Source: Polaromonas sp. OV174 (GTDB lineage: Bacteria; Pseudomonadota; Gammaproteobacteria; Burkholderiales; Burkholderiaceae_C). Taken from it: 64,000 nucleotides of DNA. The stretch lies in the NCBI RefSeq assembly GCF_900112285.1, contig NZ_FOKZ01000011.1:62001-126000 (forward strand), given 5' to 3'. The position numbers and the translations under genes are program-made. Below, piece after piece: positions 40,152 to 49,488 of this stretch. Numbering within the stretch: position 1 is the first letter of the stretch; each line of letters starts with the position of its first letter. The notes under the pieces were generated by a model. It did not search any database, had not been told where the DNA came from, and saw only the letters and a program-made list of their open reading frames with translations.

Positions 40152-41081
40152 TCAATCCACCTTGGGATCCAAAGCGTCGCGCAAACCATCGCCCAAGAGG
40201 TTGAAGGCGAGAACCGTTAAAAATATAGCGAGGGCAGGGAATAGCGCCACATGCGGGGCCAGCACCATGTCAGCGCGCGAGTCATTGAGCATGGCGCCCC
40301 ACTCAGGGGTCGGCGGCTGCGCCCCCATGCCCAGGAAAGACAGGCTGGCCGCCGTGATGATTGACGTGCCAATACGCATGGTGCCGTACACGACAATGGG
40401 CGAAATCGTGCTGGGCAGGATATGCCGAAAGATAATGGTCATGTCCGATGCACCAATGCTGCGTTCAGCCTCGATGTAAGTCATGTTCTTGACCGACAAG
40501 GTGCCGCCACGCACCAGGCGTGCAAAAGCCGGCACACTGAAGACGGCGACGGCAATGATCACATTGACCATGCTGGAGCCCAAAATGGCAACAACGCCAA
40601 TGGCCAGCAACATGCCCGGAAAGGCAAACAGCATGTCAGAGAAGCGCATGGTGATGCGCTCCCACCAGCCGCCATAGTAGCCCGCCATCAAGCCAAAAAA
40701 TGTACCCACGATGGCACCGAGGAACACCGAAATCAAGCCAGCCGACAGCGAGATGCGCGCACCTACCAGAATGCGGCTAAAAATATCACGCCCCAAGGAA
40801 TCCACGCCCATCCAGTGACGCCACGTAGGCGGTGAATTCAGGGCATCGTAATCAAAAAAATACTCCGCATCATAGGGCGCGATATGAGGCGCCAACACCG
40901 CGATGACCATCAACATGAGCACGAAAATTCCGGCCAGCAGCGCCATTTTTTGCTTTAAAAATTTGCGCTTGAACTCCCCAAAAGGCGTGCTGACAGGGCC
41001 ATTGTTCTTTTCGACAGTACTGGCGAGGCCTGGCGCCTGGGCCATAGCCAAACTACTTGTTTTATTCACGGCTACATCCAT
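40152..41081 (-). CDS. gsiD: ABC transporter permease, GsiD-like
   Basis: This 309-residue DppC/OppC-type permease has an N-terminal helix, [22 protein letters not shown] and the EAA loop ([22 protein letters not shown]). Length and operon order match E. coli GsiD (303 residues). It is the last gene of the transporter operon, 18 bp after gsiC. Confidence 0.85.
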   Translation of the reverse strand: MDVAVNKTSSLAMAQAPGLASTVEKNNGPVSTPFGEFKRKFLKQKMALLAGIFVLMLMVIAVLAPHIAPYDAEYFFDYDALNSPPTWRHWMGVDSLGRDIFSRILVGARISLSAGLISVFLGAIVGTFFGLMAGYYGGWWERITMRFSDMLFAFPGMLLAIGVVAILGSSMVNVIIAVAVFSVPAFARLVRGGTLSVKNMTYIEAERSIGASDMTIIFRHILPSTISPIVVYGTMRIGTSIITAASLSFLGMGAQPPTPEWGAMLNDSRADMVLAPHVALFPALAIFLTVLAFNLLGDGLRDALDPKVD

Positions 41082-41099
41082 TTTTTATGCGTTCTTCGG

Positions 41100-42020
41100 C
41101 TACTTGTATCGAATGCTTGGATTGATGACGCCGTATAGCAGGTCAACCACCAAATTGATCAGCAGAAACTCCAGTGAGAACAAAAGTATCAAGCCCTGGA
41201 TCACGGGATAGTCACGCATATTGACGGAGTCTATGAGTAGGGTTCCCATGCCCGGCCAGCCAAAGACGGTTTCCACCACAATGGAGCCCCCCAGCAAAGT
41301 ACCAAACTGCAAGCCCAGCATGGTGACCACCGGAATCAGGGCGTTGCGTAGCACATGCTTGAGGATGACATTGGTTTCCGAAACGCCCTTGGCACGCGCG
41401 GTTCTGACAAAGTCTTCCTTGATCACTTCCACAAAGGAGGCGCGCGTGAAGCGTGCCGTCACCGCCGCCACACCGGCCCCCATGGTCAGGGAGGGCAAGA
41501 TGTAGTTCTGCCAGCCATCAGCGCCAATCGATGGCAACCATCCAAGGTTCACCGAAAACAGCTGAATAAACAGCATGCCCAGCGCAAACGAGGGAAACGA
41601 GATGCCCGATACGGCCAGCGTCATGCTCAACTGGTCCGGCCACTTGTTACGCCACACCGCAGCAATGACCCCGCTTAGCAAGCCAAACACAACGGCCCAC
41701 GACATGCTGGTTGCCGTCAGCCGCATCGTCGGCCCGAATCGCTCGGCGATCACACTGGTGACCGCGCGATTGCTGCGCAGGGACACGCCCAGATCGCCCT
41801 GCGAAAGATGCGTCACATAACGAAAAAACTGCTGGGGCAATGGCAGGTTCAAACCCATTTTTTCACGCACCAACTCGATCGCTTCCTGATCGGCATCAGG
41901 TCCCGCCACCAAGCTGGCGGGATCGCCGGGCAAGAAGTGAACGAACATGAAAACCATCACCAATACGAGCATCAGGGTTGGAATCATCCCCAGCAGTCGC
42001 TTCAATCCGTAAATAAGCAT
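41100..42020 (-). CDS. gsiC: ABC transporter permease, GsiC-like
   Basis: This 306-residue DppB-type permease has six helices, an N-terminal [18 protein letters not shown] and the EAA loop ([23 protein letters not shown]). E. coli GsiC is also 306 residues. It pairs with GsiD to form the inner-membrane channel. Confidence 0.85.
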   Translation of the reverse strand: MLIYGLKRLLGMIPTLMLVLVMVFMFVHFLPGDPASLVAGPDADQEAIELVREKMGLNLPLPQQFFRYVTHLSQGDLGVSLRSNRAVTSVIAERFGPTMRLTATSMSWAVVFGLLSGVIAAVWRNKWPDQLSMTLAVSGISFPSFALGMLFIQLFSVNLGWLPSIGADGWQNYILPSLTMGAGVAAVTARFTRASFVEVIKEDFVRTARAKGVSETNVILKHVLRNALIPVVTMLGLQFGTLLGGSIVVETVFGWPGMGTLLIDSVNMRDYPVIQGLILLFSLEFLLINLVVDLLYGVINPSIRYK

Positions 42021-42079
42021 TTTTGATCCATGTAGAAGGGCCTTGACCCTTCTGTCTAATTACCAATTGACCGCCAGAA

Positions 42080-43630
42080 TTACTTCATCTGAATTTCAGA
42101 GTAATAAAAGTTTCCGTCTGGCATCACATGCACACCCGACAGGTCTTTGGCGTGGACATAGACGTTGTTGCGAGTCACCAGAAAGGCCCAGGGCGCATCC
42201 TTCCAGATCTGCTCTTGAGCCGACTTATAAAGGCTGTGCTTTTTGGCCTCGTCCGTGGTCAGGAGAGCATTCTTGACGGCATCGTCCACCACGGGATTGG
42301 AGTAATAAGCGGTATTTTCAAATGCAGGAGGCCAAGCCGAAGTAGCCAGCAGAGGACGCAGTACCCAGTCCGCTTCACCGGTGGACGATGCCCAGCCGAT
42401 GTAGTACATGCGGATGCCCGCATCTTTGGGATTTGGCACCTGCTTGACGCGCTGAACGCGCTGCCCCGCTTCGAGCATCTCAACTGACAACTTGACACCG
42501 ACCTGGGCCAATTGCTGTTGCACAAATTGCACCACCTTGGTCGCCGTGCTGTCGTTGTAGCCAGACCAGAGCGTGGTGGAGAAGCCGTTCGGATAGCCGG
42601 CCTCTTTCAACAACTCTTTTGCCTTGGCAGGGTTATGGGGCCATGGCTGCATCTTCACGGCGTACTCCACGCCTTGAGGGATAACGCCTTCCATGGGTTT
42701 GGCATAGCCAGAAAACGCGACTTTGGCCAAGGCTTCCTTGTTGATCGCGTAATTGATGGCCTGACGAACGCGCACATCGTCAAACGGCTTCTGCAGATTG
42801 TTCAGCGAAATATAGGTGTCGGCCACCGAGGGACCGTTGACCACGACTACCTTGGGATTATTTTTCAGGATGTTGGCCTGCTCATACGGAACGGGAAAGG
42901 CGAACTGCGCCTCACCGGTCTGAATCACCGAGGAGCGCGTGTTGTTGTCGGTCACAAAGCGGAAGGTAATGCCATCCACCTTGGGATAGCCTTGACGCCA
43001 GTAACCGGCAAACTTCTTGACCTTCACGTACGACGACGGATTCCACTCGGTGAATTCAAAGGGGCCAGTACCCACTGGATGAAAGGCAATATCCTTGTTG
43101 CCGAACCTCTTCACCGCCGTCGGCGACATCATCATCGCTGCGGCATGGGCCAGCGTGCTGACAAAAGCCGAGAAGGGCTCGCTCAGGGTGATGGTGACCG
43201 TATTGGCGTCTACCACGGCTACGTTCTTGATGCGGTTGAACTGGCTCCAGCGGGACAGGCCATTACTCTTGTCCAGCACGCGGTCCAGCGTGAACTTCAC
43301 CGCCTCGGCATTGAAGTCCGTACCGTCATGAAACTTAACACCCTTGCGCAGCTTGATGGTGTACACCGTGCCATCCGAGTTGACGGTATAGCCAGTCGCC
43401 AGCAAAGGCTTGATTTTCAACTTCTCATCGAATTCAAAAAGCCCCTCATAAAACGCCTTGGTCACCGATCGCGTGATGGAGCTGTTGGCGTTGTAGGGAT
43501 CCAGCGAATCCACGGTGGAGGAAATCGCCATGGTGACCTGCTTCGCATCAGCCATGGCAAGCTGAGGCACGGCCATACTGAACGCCAGACTAGCCGCGAC
43601 AAGGGATAGCTTCGAATTCAAAAACTTCAT
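42080..43630 (-). CDS. gsiB: Periplasmic solute-binding protein, GsiB-like
   Basis: This 516-residue protein has a cleavable signal (cleavage near AMADAK) and an SBP_bac_5 fold. From memory it matches E. coli GsiB closely in VKVKKFAGYW, DNNTR, TGEAQFAFP-PYEQA, LLKEAGYPNGFSTTLWS and GWASSTGEADW. This argues for glutathione or related short peptides as ligand. The ATG at 43630 follows a weak purine tract. Confidence 0.85.
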   Translation of the reverse strand: MKFLNSKLSLVAASLAFSMAVPQLAMADAKQVTMAISSTVDSLDPYNANSSITRSVTKAFYEGLFEFDEKLKIKPLLATGYTVNSDGTVYTIKLRKGVKFHDGTDFNAEAVKFTLDRVLDKSNGLSRWSQFNRIKNVAVVDANTVTITLSEPFSAFVSTLAHAAAMMMSPTAVKRFGNKDIAFHPVGTGPFEFTEWNPSSYVKVKKFAGYWRQGYPKVDGITFRFVTDNNTRSSVIQTGEAQFAFPVPYEQANILKNNPKVVVVNGPSVADTYISLNNLQKPFDDVRVRQAINYAINKEALAKVAFSGYAKPMEGVIPQGVEYAVKMQPWPHNPAKAKELLKEAGYPNGFSTTLWSGYNDSTATKVVQFVQQQLAQVGVKLSVEMLEAGQRVQRVKQVPNPKDAGIRMYYIGWASSTGEADWVLRPLLATSAWPPAFENTAYYSNPVVDDAVKNALLTTDEAKKHSLYKSAQEQIWKDAPWAFLVTRNNVYVHAKDLSGVHVMPDGNFYYSEIQMK

Positions 43631-43654
43631 TTCATCTCCTATTAATAGCAAAAA

Positions 43655-45481
43655 TCAAGCGGCAACATAGTGGTCGTCACCGACCTGAACCAGTTTCAAA
43701 ATATCCGGGGGGTTGCCGATGTTCCGGATCGGACTGGGAATCTCACCGGTCAACAAATCGCGGTCTTTTCTGCGCGTAGGATCCGCAACCGGCACGGCGG
43801 ACATCAACTTGCGCGTGTAGGCATGTTGCGGACTTTCAAAGATGGCACGACGACTGCCTATTTCCACAACCTGACCCAGATACATCACCGCCACACGGTG
43901 ACTGATGCGCTCAACGACCGCCATGTCGTGTGAAATAAAGATGTAGGAAATTCCCAGCTCGGCCTGCAGGTCCATCAGCAGGTTGACGATCTGCGCTTGA
44001 ATCGACACGTCCAGCGCAGAAACGGATTCATCGGCGATGACTACCTTGGGATTGAGCGCCAGGGCTCGCGCAATGCAGATGCGCTGGCGCTGACCGCCCG
44101 AAAACTCGTGCGGATAGCGCATGGCTGCGGAGGCCGGCAAGCCCACACGCTCCAGCAGCTCCATCGTGCGCTGCTGTGCCATCTGCCTGCTCAGGGTTTT
44201 GTGAATAAGCATGGGCTCCATGATCGAATAACCCACGGTCACGCGCGGATCCAGCGAGGCATAGGGATCTTGAAAAATAAACTGAATATTTCGGCGCAGA
44301 CCCTGCAGTTCCGAGCCGCTAACGCCCGTGATGTTCTTTCCCTCAAAGAAAATATTCCCAGCCTGGGAATTCACCAGCTTGAGCAATGAGCGCCCCGTGG
44401 TGGACTTCCCGCAACCGGACTCACCCACCAAGGCCAGCGTTTCCCCGGGATAAAGATCAAAGCTGACCTGCTCTACGGCATGCACTCTCTGGGTCACACG
44501 ACTGAATAAACCGGTGCGAATATCAAAACTGGTTGTTAGTCCCTTGACACTCAAAATCGGCTTGGCGTCAGGCTCAGCAATTTTCGCCACCGGCGGCTGA
44601 GCGACTTCGTGCGCAGCCCCAGCCAGCAAGGTGAAAGGCTCGGGGTCGTTCTTTCCCGTCATGGCGCCGAGTCGCGGCACGGCGGAAAGCAGCAACTGCG
44701 TGTAGCTATGAGCAGGATGGGCAAACAAGGTCTGAGCGGAGGCTTCTTCCACCATTGCGCCGCGATACATCACCAAAACTCGGTCAGCCACCTCCGCCAC
44801 CACGCCCATATCGTGGGTGATGAAAATCACGCCCATATTCATTTCTTTCTGCAACTCACGGATCAGTTGCAGAATTTGCGCCTGTATCGTCACGTCCAGC
44901 GCCGTGGTCGGTTCGTCGGCGATCAACAGTGCCGGTTTGCAGGCCAGCGCCATGGCAATCATGACGCGTTGGCGCATGCCGCCTGACAACTGATGTGGAA
45001 AGCGGCCGGCCACTGAATTCGCATCGGCAATACGTACCAGATCCAGGATTCGCAGCACCTCGGCATAGGCCGCTGAATGACTCAAACCCTGATGCAACTG
45101 CAGCGACTCGGCAATCTGTCCACCCACCGTGAACACCGGGTTCAGCGAGGTCATGGGCTCCTGAAAAATCATCGCCATATCGGCACCACGAATGCTACGC
45201 ATGGTCTTGACGCCTGCGGACTCGAGGTTGATCAGGCTTTGGTCATGCCGGCGCAAGACCATATTGCCGGAACTGATCTTGCCGCCGCCATGCTCAACCA
45301 GACGCATCAAGGCCAGGGACGTTACCGATTTTCCCGAACCAGACTCGCCCACAATCGCCAGCGTCTCGCCACTGTCCACATGAAAGGACAGGCTATGCAC
45401 CACGGACCGGACTTCGCCAGACTTGTTGAATTGAACCGACAGATTTTTGACGTCCAGGACTCGGCTGATTGATTTATTCAC
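43655..45481 (-). CDS. gsiA: Fused dual ABC ATPase, GsiA-like
   Basis: This 608-residue protein has two ABC domains in tandem. Walker [11 protein letters not shown] and [10 protein letters not shown]. Signatures: LSGGMRQR and FSGGQRQR. Walker [13 protein letters not shown] and [12 protein letters not shown]. The single-gene fusion, rather than separate DppD and DppF, is the GsiA arrangement (E. coli GsiA is 623 residues). It starts with GTG at 45481 after GGAAGA. Confidence 0.87.
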   Translation of the reverse strand: MNKSISRVLDVKNLSVQFNKSGEVRSVVHSLSFHVDSGETLAIVGESGSGKSVTSLALMRLVEHGGGKISSGNMVLRRHDQSLINLESAGVKTMRSIRGADMAMIFQEPMTSLNPVFTVGGQIAESLQLHQGLSHSAAYAEVLRILDLVRIADANSVAGRFPHQLSGGMRQRVMIAMALACKPALLIADEPTTALDVTIQAQILQLIRELQKEMNMGVIFITHDMGVVAEVADRVLVMYRGAMVEEASAQTLFAHPAHSYTQLLLSAVPRLGAMTGKNDPEPFTLLAGAAHEVAQPPVAKIAEPDAKPILSVKGLTTSFDIRTGLFSRVTQRVHAVEQVSFDLYPGETLALVGESGCGKSTTGRSLLKLVNSQAGNIFFEGKNITGVSGSELQGLRRNIQFIFQDPYASLDPRVTVGYSIMEPMLIHKTLSRQMAQQRTMELLERVGLPASAAMRYPHEFSGGQRQRICIARALALNPKVVIADESVSALDVSIQAQIVNLLMDLQAELGISYIFISHDMAVVERISHRVAVMYLGQVVEIGSRRAIFESPQHAYTRKLMSAVPVADPTRRKDRDLLTGEIPSPIRNIGNPPDILKLVQVGDDHYVAA

Positions 45482-45518
45482 GACTCGATCTTCCAGTTAG
45501 CTTTTGTCTTTGATCCGC

Positions 45519-46964
45519 TTAACAAGCGCAGGCCGACTGAATGCTCCGCACCACCCGGTCCAGTTGCGAGTCGCTATGCCCCAGCCAATCGTTCAACGTT
45601 GGCGACATGAAGACGTCGGGATAAATGCCTGCCCCTTCGTATAACTGACCGCTCTTCTGGAACGACGCCATCGTGGAAATCATCACCTCGACGCCACTAT
45701 TGGCCAGCGAGTAGGGCTTGGAGTTGCCACTGCGTCCATTTGTCGGCATGCCGCAAACGGTCACGTTCGCACGGTCTTTGAAGGTGGAAACGAAGATGTC
45801 TCCCGCACTGCCCACGCCCCAATCCACCAGCAGGTACACCGGCTTGCCGTAACAGTAGGCTTGCGGCGAAGGCTGCATTGCCATGTAGTACCAATCCGTG
45901 AACTGAGCGTCTGGCACCAGCCACTCCGCGGTGAAATCACAGATAAAGGCTTCGAGGGCGGATTCCACTTCAGGGTCAATCCGTGCATCGCGTCGATAGG
46001 GAACTTTTTTATCCCAAACATCGAGCTTGCCGATCGGATCAAAGTCCTCGGCCTTGCCGCTGGACTTGGGTATCTTCAGTTTGCAAAGGTTGGCGATGTA
46101 AGGGCGCTCCCCGGCCGCCATGAAGTAAGGAAACAAGGCCATCAGGTTGTCCCTCACGCCGCCACCGCATTGACGAGCATCAATCACCAACGCCTGCGTG
46201 TCAGCAAACTTGGCCATGAGGCCGGGCAACTGAGCGGTCAGTTCTGCATTGGACTGAGAATGAACTCTCAAATACCCGATGTTTCCTGGCAGCAGCCGAC
46301 TTTCTTGAGGCAGGTATAGCGGCAGCGGCGCCTTGCACAAATCGGCCTCAATCGTGAGCTCATGCACGAGACGATGTTGAGAGTCGTCGCTGACCAAGCC
46401 CAACTTCACGACCGGAAGCAGCGGCAGACCCAGCTCAAGGCGCAGATAGTTGACGTAGCGCAAGAGTGGCAGCGCCCGGTTAATTTTCGAGGAATCCGAG
46501 CCGTAAGGCCCCGCAGACAACTCGGCGGCAATCTTGTACCACTCGATGACAGGTACGCCATCAATTGACTCGACATACGGAAATCCGGGATTCAGCAGGA
46601 CGCGATCAAGAGGGTCGTAGACGAAGTAGCGGCGCCCCTCCAGCCCGAATGCGCAAGAGACATAGCCGGGCGGCAAAAAAGACTCGTAGTTAGTCACCTT
46701 GGCGTGGGCATCGCCAATTTGCTGCACCAGCTTTTGAATCGCCATCGCCAGGCTGGCAGTACTGGTCGAAGCGCCCAATCCATCTATCAAGCGATCAATG
46801 ACCTGCGCATACGGGTAAGTTACCGACAAGGCATAAGACGACACATCATCAATGATGACTTGCAGCGCCCGCAGATCGGCAATGACGCCCTCCCGGGAAA
46901 GCTGACGGCCATGGCCAGCGTCGAATTTCAACGAACTCCCGACAAAATCGTAGCCATAGCTCAT
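45519..46964 (-). CDS. S41-like (C-terminal processing) peptidase family protein
   Basis: The protein is about 481 residues from the ATG at 46964. It shows the S41 elements ALVIDARQCGGG, LLVDWGVGSAGDIFVS (candidate nucleophile Ser) and GNSKPYSL. No signal peptide is visible, so it is probably cytoplasmic. It lies 37 bp upstream of gsiA in the same direction, in the place of iaaA in E. coli. It may process imported peptides, but this is inferred. A GTG five codons upstream is an alternative start. Confidence 0.7.
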   Translation of the reverse strand: MSYGYDFVGSSLKFDAGHGRQLSREGVIADLRALQVIIDDVSSYALSVTYPYAQVIDRLIDGLGASTSTASLAMAIQKLVQQIGDAHAKVTNYESFLPPGYVSCAFGLEGRRYFVYDPLDRVLLNPGFPYVESIDGVPVIEWYKIAAELSAGPYGSDSSKINRALPLLRYVNYLRLELGLPLLPVVKLGLVSDDSQHRLVHELTIEADLCKAPLPLYLPQESRLLPGNIGYLRVHSQSNAELTAQLPGLMAKFADTQALVIDARQCGGGVRDNLMALFPYFMAAGERPYIANLCKLKIPKSSGKAEDFDPIGKLDVWDKKVPYRRDARIDPEVESALEAFICDFTAEWLVPDAQFTDWYYMAMQPSPQAYCYGKPVYLLVDWGVGSAGDIFVSTFKDRANVTVCGMPTNGRSGNSKPYSLANSGVEVMISTMASFQKSGQLYEGAGIYPDVFMSPTLNDWLGHSDSQLDRVVRSIQSACAC

Positions 46965-47249
46965 GCCCACATTACCCACTCATGTTTATTGGTCACCGGT
47001 CAAAGCACTCTGGCGTTACTGGAAAGATTCAGTGCTCATGCTGACCGGTACAGCACGGCAAACGCCCAACCGACCAAATCCAGTTCCCTAAATTTGGTAC
47101 CCGCCAAAGATAAGCAGCTTGACCCATTAACTCAAATGCTATTTGGCGCTCACTCTATTCAAATTTGATATACCTCTTGTGCGACTGCAAGACATCCACG
47201 GTCCAGAGGATGCTCAGCGACGCCAGGCAGGGGCTAAAGCAAGACTCCA

Positions 47250-47497
47250 GGGCTAGGCCTTGATACCGTCGTAGAAGGACGCGAGGCGCGCAAGAAGGCC
47301 CGTCTATGGACGCGATCGACTCAATGACAAGCCATGCCTTGTTCGCCGCCCGACCTTGTACGGCAACAACAGCGTCACCTCCGGGCCGAAGGAGGAACGT
47401 TCACCTTGCCGGGCCATGGCTCGGATGTGCTGATGGTGATGAGCAATGGCGCCTTAGCTGCCAACGTCGGCAAAGTCTGCTCGACGAACATCAAATG
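47250..47497 (+). pseudogene. Possible remnant of a Mur-ligase-like (Mpl) C-terminus
   Basis: One frame ends GHGSDVLMVMSNG followed by about 15 residues and a TGA at 47497. This resembles the VLVMSNGGFGG end of Mpl, the murein-tripeptide ligase. The rest of the 550-bp gap between the S41 gene and ssb (46980-47500) holds no intact frame, and upstream similarity is lost, so at most a decayed gene end is present. Confidence 0.35.
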
Positions 47498-47500
47498 AAA

Positions 47501-47533
47501 AAAGGCCCGCGTCCCTAGGGAACGCGGGCCTTT
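47501..47533 (-). terminator. Intrinsic terminator after ssb
   Basis: Perfect 12-nt arms (47501-47512 and 47522-47533) around a 9-nt loop. On the minus strand the stem is followed by six T in all. It is 27 bp past the ssb stop and could act in both directions. Confidence 0.85.
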
Positions 47534-47559
47534 ACCCACAAAAAGACGTTTTTTCGTAT

Positions 47560-48057
47560 TTAGAACGGGATATCGTCATCCATATCGTCAAAACCGCTGG
47601 CTGCCCGGGGAGCCGGCGCCTGACGGGGTGCGGGCGCCGGCGCGCGAGGCGCCATGGGGGCTGCGGCCCGACGAGGCGCTTCGTAGCCACCGCCATCATC
47701 AGCAGCGGGGCCGCCCATGCCTTGGCGGCTGCCCAGCATCTGCATCTGGTCGGCACGGATTTCTGTGGTGTATTTCTCCACGCCGCTCTGGTCGGTCCAC
47801 TTGCGGGTGCGCAGGCTGCCTTCGACATAGACCTGCGAACCCTTGCGCAGGTACTGGCCGACGATTTCAGCCAGCCGGCCGTTAAACACCACGCGGTGCC
47901 ATTCGGTGGCTTCCTTCATTTCGCCGGTTTGCTTGTCCTTCCACTTGTCGGTGGTGGCAATGGTGACATTGGCGACCTGGTCGCCACTGGGAAAGCTGCG
48001 CATTTCCGGGTCTTTACCCAAATTGCCGACGATGATGACTTTGTTGACGGATGCCAT
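47560..48057 (-). CDS. ssb: Single-stranded DNA-binding protein
   Basis: This 165-residue protein has an OB-fold starting [20 protein letters not shown], a flexible Pro/Ala/Arg-rich linker and the acidic interaction tip DDDIPF. It coats single-stranded DNA in replication and repair. The ATG at 48057 is fixed by AGGAGA 8 bp upstream. Its upstream region is cut 17-19 bp before the start codon by the end of a Tn7-like transposon, so any native promoter has been displaced. Confidence 0.95.
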   Translation of the reverse strand: MASVNKVIIVGNLGKDPEMRSFPSGDQVANVTIATTDKWKDKQTGEMKEATEWHRVVFNGRLAEIVGQYLRKGSQVYVEGSLRTRKWTDQSGVEKYTTEIRADQMQMLGSRQGMGGPAADDGGGYEAPRRAAAPMAPRAPAPAPRQAPAPRAASGFDDMDDDIPF

Positions 48058-48078
48058 GACGATTCTCCTGAACTGTGT

Positions 48079-48184
48079 AAAGGCAATTAAGAATGCCGTG
48101 GAGACAATTTGTTTACCGCCACAACATGAAAAAGACAATTAAGAATGCCGCCACGGGCAAAAAAGACCATTAAGCGTACCGTGG
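48079..48184 (+). repeat. Four TnsB-site-like repeats at the transposon end
   Basis: Related copies of about 22 bp start at 48079, 48101, 48131 and 48162, consensus AAAGACAATTAAGAATGCCG. The third and first are nearly identical in their core; the second and fourth are diverged. Number, spacing (22-31 bp) and closeness to a terminal TGT fit the tnsA-side end of Tn7-like elements. Confidence 0.75.
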
Positions 48185-48321
48185 CGCGCGGGACCATACA
48201 AACGGACTTGAAGGCCTGGATTGGTCGATTTTAGCGGAAAGCCTGCCTTAATCGGCCTCGATAGCGCCGTTCGGCTTAGCTCAGGAGGGCTCGCGCGCAC
48301 CTTGCACTGCCGGGCACTATA

Positions 48322-48337
48322 TTGCATAGTTATGCAA
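48322..48337 (+). promoter_or_regulatory. Palindrome over the start codon of the HTH gene (candidate operator)
   Basis: TTGCATA-GT-TATGCAA is a perfect 7-2-7 palindrome that covers the ATG at 48332. A possible promoter, TTGCAC (48302-48307) and CATAGT (48325-48330) with 17 bp between, would place the -10 inside the palindrome. This suggests autorepression by the encoded HTH protein. Confidence 0.5.
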
Positions 48338-48682
48338 ATGAAAGACGACGCTCGCATAACTTTGATCGTTTCTGCTCTGCGACGCCACATGGACCGCAAC
48401 CAACTTTCGCAAGTCAAATTCGCTGCCGATGCGGGGGTAGATCAGTCTCAGTTGCCTCGAATCCTCGCGGGAAAGAGCAAACGCATCCGCAAGAATATGC
48501 AAATTCTTATGGAGCATGCGGGTGTCGGTTGGGATGTCGCCCGAGCCCGCCCCCCGGTTTCACACCACCCTCTCCTGTTCGCGGCAGTGAACGCCGCCTG
48601 GGACGGGTCCTCGAGGGGAGGGAACGCCTTGGCGAGGTTGATTGATGCTGCGGCCGAATTCCAGAAGGTACATGCGCGGTGA
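48332..48682 (+). CDS. Small HTH regulator of the Tn7-like operon
   Basis: This protein is about 116 residues. Residues 25-55 (LSQVKFAADAGVDQSQLPRILAG) look like a Cro/C1-type helix-turn-helix and are followed by a basic segment. It has no recognised ligand domain. Its stop overlaps the tnsA start (GTGA), so it belongs to the transposition operon and probably controls it. The ATG at 48338 is an alternative start. Confidence 0.7.
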   Translation: MQMKDDARITLIVSALRRHMDRNQLSQVKFAADAGVDQSQLPRILAGKSKRIRKNMQILMEHAGVGWDVARARPPVSHHPLLFAAVNAAWDGSSRGGNALARLIDAAAEFQKVHAR

Positions 48683-49488
48683 AGTCTCGTCAGCCTCACG
48701 AAGCCGCGATCCGCAGGTTGATTCGGCAGAAGTATGGGCAAGGCGAGTTCGCTGGCTACAAGCCCTGGTTCTACGTGCGGGATGTGCCTTCCAAAGGCCG
48801 GTCAACCATGGTGCACTCTTCAATCACGGGCCGGGTTCACCACTACCTGTCTGATGGCGAGGAAGGCATTCATTTGCTCGCTGAGTTCGCAACGGACACG
48901 GTAGACATCCGGGAGCAGTACGCACTACTTCCTTGGGAAGAGACGCAAGAAATTGCCAAGCGTCTTGGCCTGATCCATCCCCGCATACCAAACACCGGGG
49001 TGCCGGCGGTCATGACCACCGACCTCGTCGTTTTCAAGCGGCACGAACTCGGCCTCCAGATCGTCCCAATCGCTGTCAAAACCGCTTCCGAACTAACGGG
49101 CGAAGGCAGTGATCGCGTGCACGAAAAATTGGTGATTGAACGCGAGTATTGGCGGGCCAGAGGTTTACGCAGATTGCTCATGACGGAGGACTCAGTACCG
49201 AAGTCGAAAATCCATAACTTGAGGTTTTTCCACCCGGGAATGAACAGCCGCGTTTCAGAACAAATCGATCTCGCTGCCTTTTGCGAGATGTTTCTTCAGA
49301 TCTGGACGCCCAAAGCGCCCCTGATTGACCTGTTGAAGGTTATAAGCTCCAAATTCGCCGTCAGCAATGACGTGTCGATCAAAGCACTTGGCTGTGCCAT
49401 CTGGCGACGCGAGCTTCAAATCGATTTTTCGCATGCTGTGGATCATCGCAGGCCCCTGAAACTTATCGTGCAGGATGCCCATGTTTAA
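48679..49488 (+). CDS. tnsA: TnsA-family transposase endonuclease
   Basis: This 269-residue protein has the TnsA nuclease fold: DIREQYALLP (candidate catalytic Glu), TTDLVVFKR (Asp) and IAVKTASEL (Lys), followed by HEKLVIEREYWRARG and a C-terminal helical domain. TnsA cuts the 5' ends of the element, so the transposon is fully excised. The start is GTG, coupled to the HTH gene. Confidence 0.88.
   Translation: MKSRQPHEAAIRRLIRQKYGQGEFAGYKPWFYVRDVPSKGRSTMVHSSITGRVHHYLSDGEEGIHLLAEFATDTVDIREQYALLPWEETQEIAKRLGLIHPRIPNTGVPAVMTTDLVVFKRHELGLQIVPIAVKTASELTGEGSDRVHEKLVIEREYWRARGLRRLLMTEDSVPKSKIHNLRFFHPGMNSRVSEQIDLAAFCEMFLQIWTPKAPLIDLLKVISSKFAVSNDVSIKALGCAIWRRELQIDFSHAVDHRRPLKLIVQDAHV

Noticed and set aside
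39995..40189. Short minus-strand frame overlapping the gsiD end
   Set aside because: It overlaps the end of gsiD, has no recognisable domain and no ribosome binding site.
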